Of a stretch of 8,277 nt of DNA, positions 5,652 to 8,277 are shown in pieces. Numbering within the stretch: the stretch's first letter is position 1; every line of letters starts with the position of its first letter. Made by a program: the position numbers and the translations under genes. The notes below the pieces were generated by a model. The model made no database searches and was not told the DNA's origin. It saw nothing but the letters and a program-made list of their open reading frames with translations. This DNA comes from Bacillota bacterium (GTDB taxonomy: Bacteria > Bacillota > Clostridia > Saccharofermentanales > Fastidiosipilaceae): positions 1-8,277 of the forward strand of contig JAEWGG010000006.1 of NCBI GenBank assembly GCA_023388435.1. The letters are read 5' to 3'.

Positions 5652-6698
5652 ATGAAGGTTTTCTCTATAGACGATGACGCCCTGGAGCTCGAGCGCAACA
5701 GCTCTGACCCCCCCCAGGACCTAGTCGGATCGCCGGCCATTATCACCTGTGAGGACTCGGGATCGGGGGAAGGCGCCTGCGAATTGGAAAGCATTTCGCA
5801 TGAAGGTTCAGACCTGCTCCACTACATTTCTGAGTACTGCCCACAGGCCAGCGTCGTTCTAATTAATTCCCCGGATGGCTCGGACCAGGTTTTTCCTGCC
5901 ATTCGTTATCGAGGGATTAACTACGTACTTAAGCCTGTGCAAAACAACGGGGACCCGTTCTCGGCGGTCCCGAAGACAGAGTCGGTCACAGAAGCCCGGG
6001 TCACAGATGCACCGCCCTGGTATTCCTGCGATGAAAGTCTGCGAACAAGCGTGACCGAGGCCCTGCGGAGGGGCGATATGGTCTGCATCGGCGAGTTGCT
6101 GATCAGCGAGCCCGTCCTCAACGCCCTGGCCGAGCCCCAGGACATGCTGGGCATACAGCTCCTAAACTATCTTTTCTCCTACCAGGAAGAGCTGGGCAAG
6201 GGCCTGGACCAGCTGGATGCCAACAGGCAAAAGGCGATGCGTGAGTACTGGAAATTGGGCAATTTCCAGGAGCGCCTACGGTACCTGGCCGCTTCTTATT
6301 ACGATTTAATGGAGTCCGTAGCGGAGTTCAAGGGCAGCTATACAAACCCCATCGTCAGCTACTGCCAGCAGACCATCGATGAGCAGTTCATGGATTCGAA
6401 CTTCAACATCTCGACCCTGGCCAGCACCATGCACCTCTCGCTCCCCTATCTCAGCACAGTGTTCAAAAATGCCACGGGGCAAAAGATTAGCGCCTACCTC
6501 TCCAAGCGCCGGCTGGAATACGCCCAGCAACTGCTCCGTGACAGCTTCATCCCCATTCGCGACATCTGTCTGCGCTCTGGTTACGATGATCCGCGCTATT
6601 TTGCACGTTTTTTCAAGAAGCATACGGGCATGACGCCCAGTGAGTTCCGCAATCTCTATGCCGCTCCAAGCGCTTCTGAGCAATTGCCGCAGGACTGA
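5652..6698 (+). CDS. AraC-family regulator, YesN-like with degenerate receiver domain
   Basis: This 348-residue protein ends in a typical AraC double helix-turn-helix domain (about residues 236-336). The first helix pair includes ISTLASTMHLSLPYLSTVFK. The second includes PIRDICLRSGYDDPRYFARF, ending in KKHTGMTPSEFR, which fits the family signature. The N-terminus resembles a response-regulator receiver. VFSIDDD at 3-9 looks like the acidic pocket, and VVLINS (68-73) and YVLKPV (91-96, Lys94) match the fourth and fifth strands. The middle is too short by about 20 residues, and the phospho-acceptor Asp seems to be replaced, most simply by Glu44. A linker region of about 100-235 is rich in helices. 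It is divergent from the sugar operon and is its likely regulator. No sensor kinase gene lies beside it, unlike classical YesM/YesN pairs. The ATG has AAGGAG 8 bases upstream. Activation without phosphorylation is an inference. Confidence 0.88.
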   Translation: MKVFSIDDDALELERNSSDPPQDLVGSPAIITCEDSGSGEGACELESISHEGSDLLHYISEYCPQASVVLINSPDGSDQVFPAIRYRGINYVLKPVQNNGDPFSAVPKTESVTEARVTDAPPWYSCDESLRTSVTEALRRGDMVCIGELLISEPVLNALAEPQDMLGIQLLNYLFSYQEELGKGLDQLDANRQKAMREYWKLGNFQERLRYLAASYYDLMESVAEFKGSYTNPIVSYCQQTIDEQFMDSNFNISTLASTMHLSLPYLSTVFKNATGQKISAYLSKRRLEYAQQLLRDSFIPIRDICLRSGYDDPRYFARFFKKHTGMTPSEFRNLYAAPSASEQLPQD

Positions 6699-6739
6699 GG
6701 CCCTGGTCTGCGTCTGCGCTTACAGCGAACACAGGTATT

Positions 6740-7810
6740 ATGAAAAAAAGGAAAACAAGAAAGGCCAAGGCTGGGACGCTTTTATTTACCCGCTTCTTTC
6801 TCAGCCTGCCCCTGATACTTTCAACTGCTGCCTGCTCAGCAGCGCAGACTTCCGGCTCTCTGGCGACGGCTACGCCCCTGGTCCCAGTTCCGGCCTCAAG
6901 TCCAGCTTCCAGCTCCGCTTCTCAGCTGCCTACAGAAGAGGTGAAGCTCAGCGCCCCGGCCACCAGGGCAGAGGCGGAGGAAAAGCTGAAAAACTTAGTC
7001 AAATCTTTTGAATTCAGCTTTAAAGATTCAGTTCAACAGAACCTGTCCAGCGGGGCCCAGAGTTACAGTTATGCTCTATACGATGTCCGCCATGACGCCT
7101 GCGTTTCCTGCGCTAATGCGCGGCGCTGCAGGGCTGCCAGCTCCATCAAGCCCCTGATTATGGCCAGGATATTCCAGCGGGTCGAAGCCGGGGAACTCTA
7201 TTTAGATCAGGAATATCTGGTCGATGAGGCCGAGGTCGTCGGCGGCGCTGGCAGCATTATCACTTCTTCTCAGCGCCTGTTCAGCCTGCAGCGTCTATTG
7301 GAACTCATGATGCACGAGAGCGATAACAGTGCTTCCAACGCCCTGGTCCGCCTCTCTGGCGGGCTCCCGGCCTTAAATCACCTGGCCCAGGCACTGGGTT
7401 TAAAAAATACGCATATGGGCCGTCTCTTTATGTATCCTGGCGATGGAGAAGAAATCGAAAATTGGACAAGTGCTGAGGACCTGGCCCTCCTTGTCGCCCG
7501 CATGCACCAGGGCAGATTGATCAGCCCTGAAGCGGATCGGGCAATGGTCGAAATCATGTCTGGCGACATCGCCGAAGAGCCCTTTGCGGAAAGACTGGGT
7601 TCTGAAGTTCTCAGCAGCTATGCCAAGGGTGGACTCCTGGCAGGTTCCCGCTCCTGTGTCAACGTCCTGGATACAAGGCTGGGGCTGCTGGTCATGGTTG
7701 GTATGGAAGATGGCATAGCAGCTGAGGAGGACGCCCTGGAAGATATGCGGGCAATCGGTAAGTCTGTGTACCGGGCGTACAGTAGTCTGCTCCGTACTGT
7801 GAGTTCCTGA
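6740..7810 (+). CDS. Lipoprotein serine hydrolase, class A beta-lactamase fold
   Basis: This 356-residue exported protein has a very basic N-terminus (KKRKTRKAK), a hydrophobic stretch and the lipobox STAAC with Cys32, so it is probably a membrane-anchored lipoprotein. A Ser/Pro/Ala/Thr-rich linker (about 33-75) should span the wall. The catalytic domain from about residue 95 has the three motifs of the penicillin-recognising fold: S134-S-I-K137 (SxxK), S194-D-N196 (SDN) and K296-G-G (in place of KTG). Between SDN and KGG the omega-loop equivalent (YPGDGEEIENWTSAEDLA) shows no clear ExxN, the deacylating element of true class A beta-lactamases. The protein is therefore better called a serine hydrolase (Beta-lactamase2-type) than a resistance enzyme. 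A cysteine cluster, C121-x2-C124-x5-C130, lies just before the active serine. The gene starts 41 bases after the regulator with only a weak AGG site, so the two may be co-transcribed. The substrate is unknown; peptidoglycan peptides or an ester are possible. Confidence 0.85.
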   Translation: MKKRKTRKAKAGTLLFTRFFLSLPLILSTAACSAAQTSGSLATATPLVPVPASSPASSSASQLPTEEVKLSAPATRAEAEEKLKNLVKSFEFSFKDSVQQNLSSGAQSYSYALYDVRHDACVSCANARRCRAASSIKPLIMARIFQRVEAGELYLDQEYLVDEAEVVGGAGSIITSSQRLFSLQRLLELMMHESDNSASNALVRLSGGLPALNHLAQALGLKNTHMGRLFMYPGDGEEIENWTSAEDLALLVARMHQGRLISPEADRAMVEIMSGDIAEEPFAERLGSEVLSSYAKGGLLAGSRSCVNVLDTRLGLLVMVGMEDGIAAEEDALEDMRAIGKSVYRAYSSLLRTVSS

Positions 7811-7842
7811 TAGTTTACGCTGTTTCGCCCTTACACATAGAA

Positions 7843-7874
7843 AAAGAGGAGCGCATTAGTATGCGCTCCTCTTT
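7843..7874. terminator. Bidirectional intrinsic terminator between convergent genes
   Basis: A perfect 14-bp stem, AAAGAGGAGCGCAT (7843-7856) with ATGCGCTCCTCTTT (7861-7874), closes a 4-base TAGT loop. The plus-strand tail is TTTATTTTA and the minus-strand tail continues the T-run to five bases before TC. It lies 32 bases after the serine-hydrolase stop and 12 bases past the stop of the convergent surface-protein gene, so it serves both. Confidence 0.93.
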
Positions 7875-7886
7875 ATTTTATGGGGC

Positions 7887-8277
7887 CTATTGGCGATGTC
7901 TTTTTACGAGAAGGGCGGCCGCAGCAGCACAGGCCAGGAGGGCGATCACAGCCACGTTTCGTGCCCTTTCACCCGTCACGGGGACGGCCCGCCCCTTCGT
8001 CCCGCTGCGCTCACTGGCTGTCGGCGTGCTCGCTGTGGCTTTCTCAGCCTGCACTGAAGTGGAATCCGTCCCCCCCGTTGCGCCTGGCGACTGAGCTCCT
8101 GTCTGCCCTGTTCTCGGTCTGGGCGTCGGTGTCGGCGTTGGCACGGGCGTCGGTGTCGGCTCGGGCGTGGAGGGCTTCGGACCTACGATGGGTCTGTCCG
8201 CAATTGCGGGCGTCGGCGTTGGCACAGGTGTCGGCGTTGGCACGGGCGTCGGTGTTGGCGTTGGCACAGGCGTCGGC
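7887..8277 (-). CDS. C-terminal part of a sortase-anchored surface protein (partial)
   Basis: Only the last 130 or so residues are in the window; the frame stays open through the right edge, so the true start lies outside. A GTG at 8265-8267 is just a Val codon within the repeat, not a credible start. The visible protein begins with Pro-Thr dipeptide repeats interrupted by Val, then a short non-repeat segment (AIADRPIVGPKPS), more Pro-Thr repeats, and a Ser/Thr/Gly/Ala-rich stalk. It ends in a wall-sorting signal: VPVTG (encoded at 7971-7985), a hydrophobic Ala/Leu-rich segment (VAVIALLACAAAAALL) and a basic tail (VKRHRQ). VPVTG is a variant of the LPXTG motif with Val in place of Leu. A sortase would cut between Thr and Gly and attach the protein to the peptidoglycan, with the Pro-Thr stretch spanning the wall. 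The function of the missing exposed part is unknown, and no sortase gene is visible. Confidence 0.82.
   Translation of the reverse strand, partial: PTPVPTPTPTPVPTPTPVPTPTPAIADRPIVGPKPSTPEPTPTPVPTPTPTPRPRTGQTGAQSPGATGGTDSTSVQAEKATASTPTASERSGTKGRAVPVTGERARNVAVIALLACAAAAALLVKRHRQ
8118..8171 (-). repeat. Second Pro-Thr repeat tract of the surface protein
   Basis: This tract encodes Thr-Pro-Glu followed by Pro-Thr/Pro-Val dipeptides ending in Pro-Arg-Pro-Arg. On the plus strand it appears as GGCGTCGGTGTCGGC-type units. It shares the 18-bp unit of the edge tract (8208-8277) and is separated from it by about 36 bases of unique sequence, as expected if a single repeat array was interrupted or duplicated. 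Confidence 0.8.
8208..8277 (-). repeat. Tandem repeat encoding Pro-Thr-Pro-Val units
   Basis: On the plus strand units such as GTCGGCGTTGGCACG repeat with a period of 18 bases (one unit of 24), matching a six-residue Pro-Thr-Pro-Thr-Pro-Val protein unit. The units differ mostly at third codon positions (C/T and A/G), so the protein repeat is better kept than the DNA repeat. The array runs into the right edge, so its full copy number is unknown. Such arrays can change length by slippage or recombination. Confidence 0.85.

Noticed and set aside
5676..5830. Frameshift in the regulator explaining its poor receiver domain
   Set aside because: The other two frames after the C-run reach stops quickly and give no receiver-like sequence, so a simple indel does not restore a canonical domain.
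6740..7810. Antibiotic-resistance class A beta-lactamase
   Set aside because: SxxK and SDN are present, but the omega-loop ExxN is not seen and the KTG is KGG, so resistance cannot be supported from the sequence.
8118..8277. CRISPR-like array from the regular repeats at the right edge
   Set aside because: The repeats are directly adjacent 18-bp codon-periodic units with no unique spacers, and they encode Pro-Thr repeats in the frame of a surface protein.

Overview
The window looks like chromosomal DNA of a Gram-positive anaerobe of the Bacillota, most likely a Clostridia-type gut or host-associated commensal. The evidence is strong AAGGAGG-type ribosome binding sites, a lipoprotein solute-binding protein of the YtcQ/DUF3502 kind with LplB- and YtcP-type permeases, a YesN-like AraC regulator, a sortase-anchored wall protein and an rRNA leader of the 'CTTGAAAATTGAA' type. 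Base composition is moderately GC-rich by eye. Genus cannot be decided from what is visible.

Layout. (1) Positions 1-312 hold no protein gene. A hairpin terminator lies at 252-282. A strong minus-strand promoter (TTGACA, 18 bp, TACTAT at 108-137) is followed by a leader with a boxA-like element. This reads as the control region of an rRNA operon running leftward out of the window. (2) Positions 313-5418 are a four-gene minus-strand operon, read right to left: LplB-type permease, YtcP-type permease, lipoprotein sugar-binding protein, formylglycine-type sulfatase. A strong hairpin with a T-tract sits between the binding-protein gene and the sulfatase gene, so the sulfatase is probably expressed by partial read-through. 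(3) Positions 5419-5651 are a divergent control region with candidate promoters both ways and a small palindrome. (4) On the plus strand follow a YesN/AraC-type regulator (5652-6698) with a shortened, degenerate receiver domain, and a lipoprotein serine hydrolase of the class A beta-lactamase fold (6740-7810) that seems to lack the deacylating glutamate. (5) A 14-bp-stem bidirectional terminator (7843-7874) separates it from the convergent 3' end of a wall-anchored surface protein with Pro-Thr repeats and a VPVTG sorting signal (7887 to the right edge, partial).

How the genes work together (inference). The transporter captures a carbohydrate outside the cell and imports it, using an ATPase encoded elsewhere because none is present here. 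The sulfatase has no signal peptide, so it should act in the cytoplasm on an imported, still-sulfated sugar such as a mucin- or glycosaminoglycan-derived oligosaccharide. The divergent AraC protein is the obvious candidate regulator. No glycoside hydrolase, sulfatase-maturing radical SAM enzyme, sensor kinase, ATPase or sortase is visible in the window. The families are known; the most unusual points are the regulator's altered receiver, the attenuator placed before the sulfatase, and the cysteine cluster next to the active serine of the serine hydrolase.
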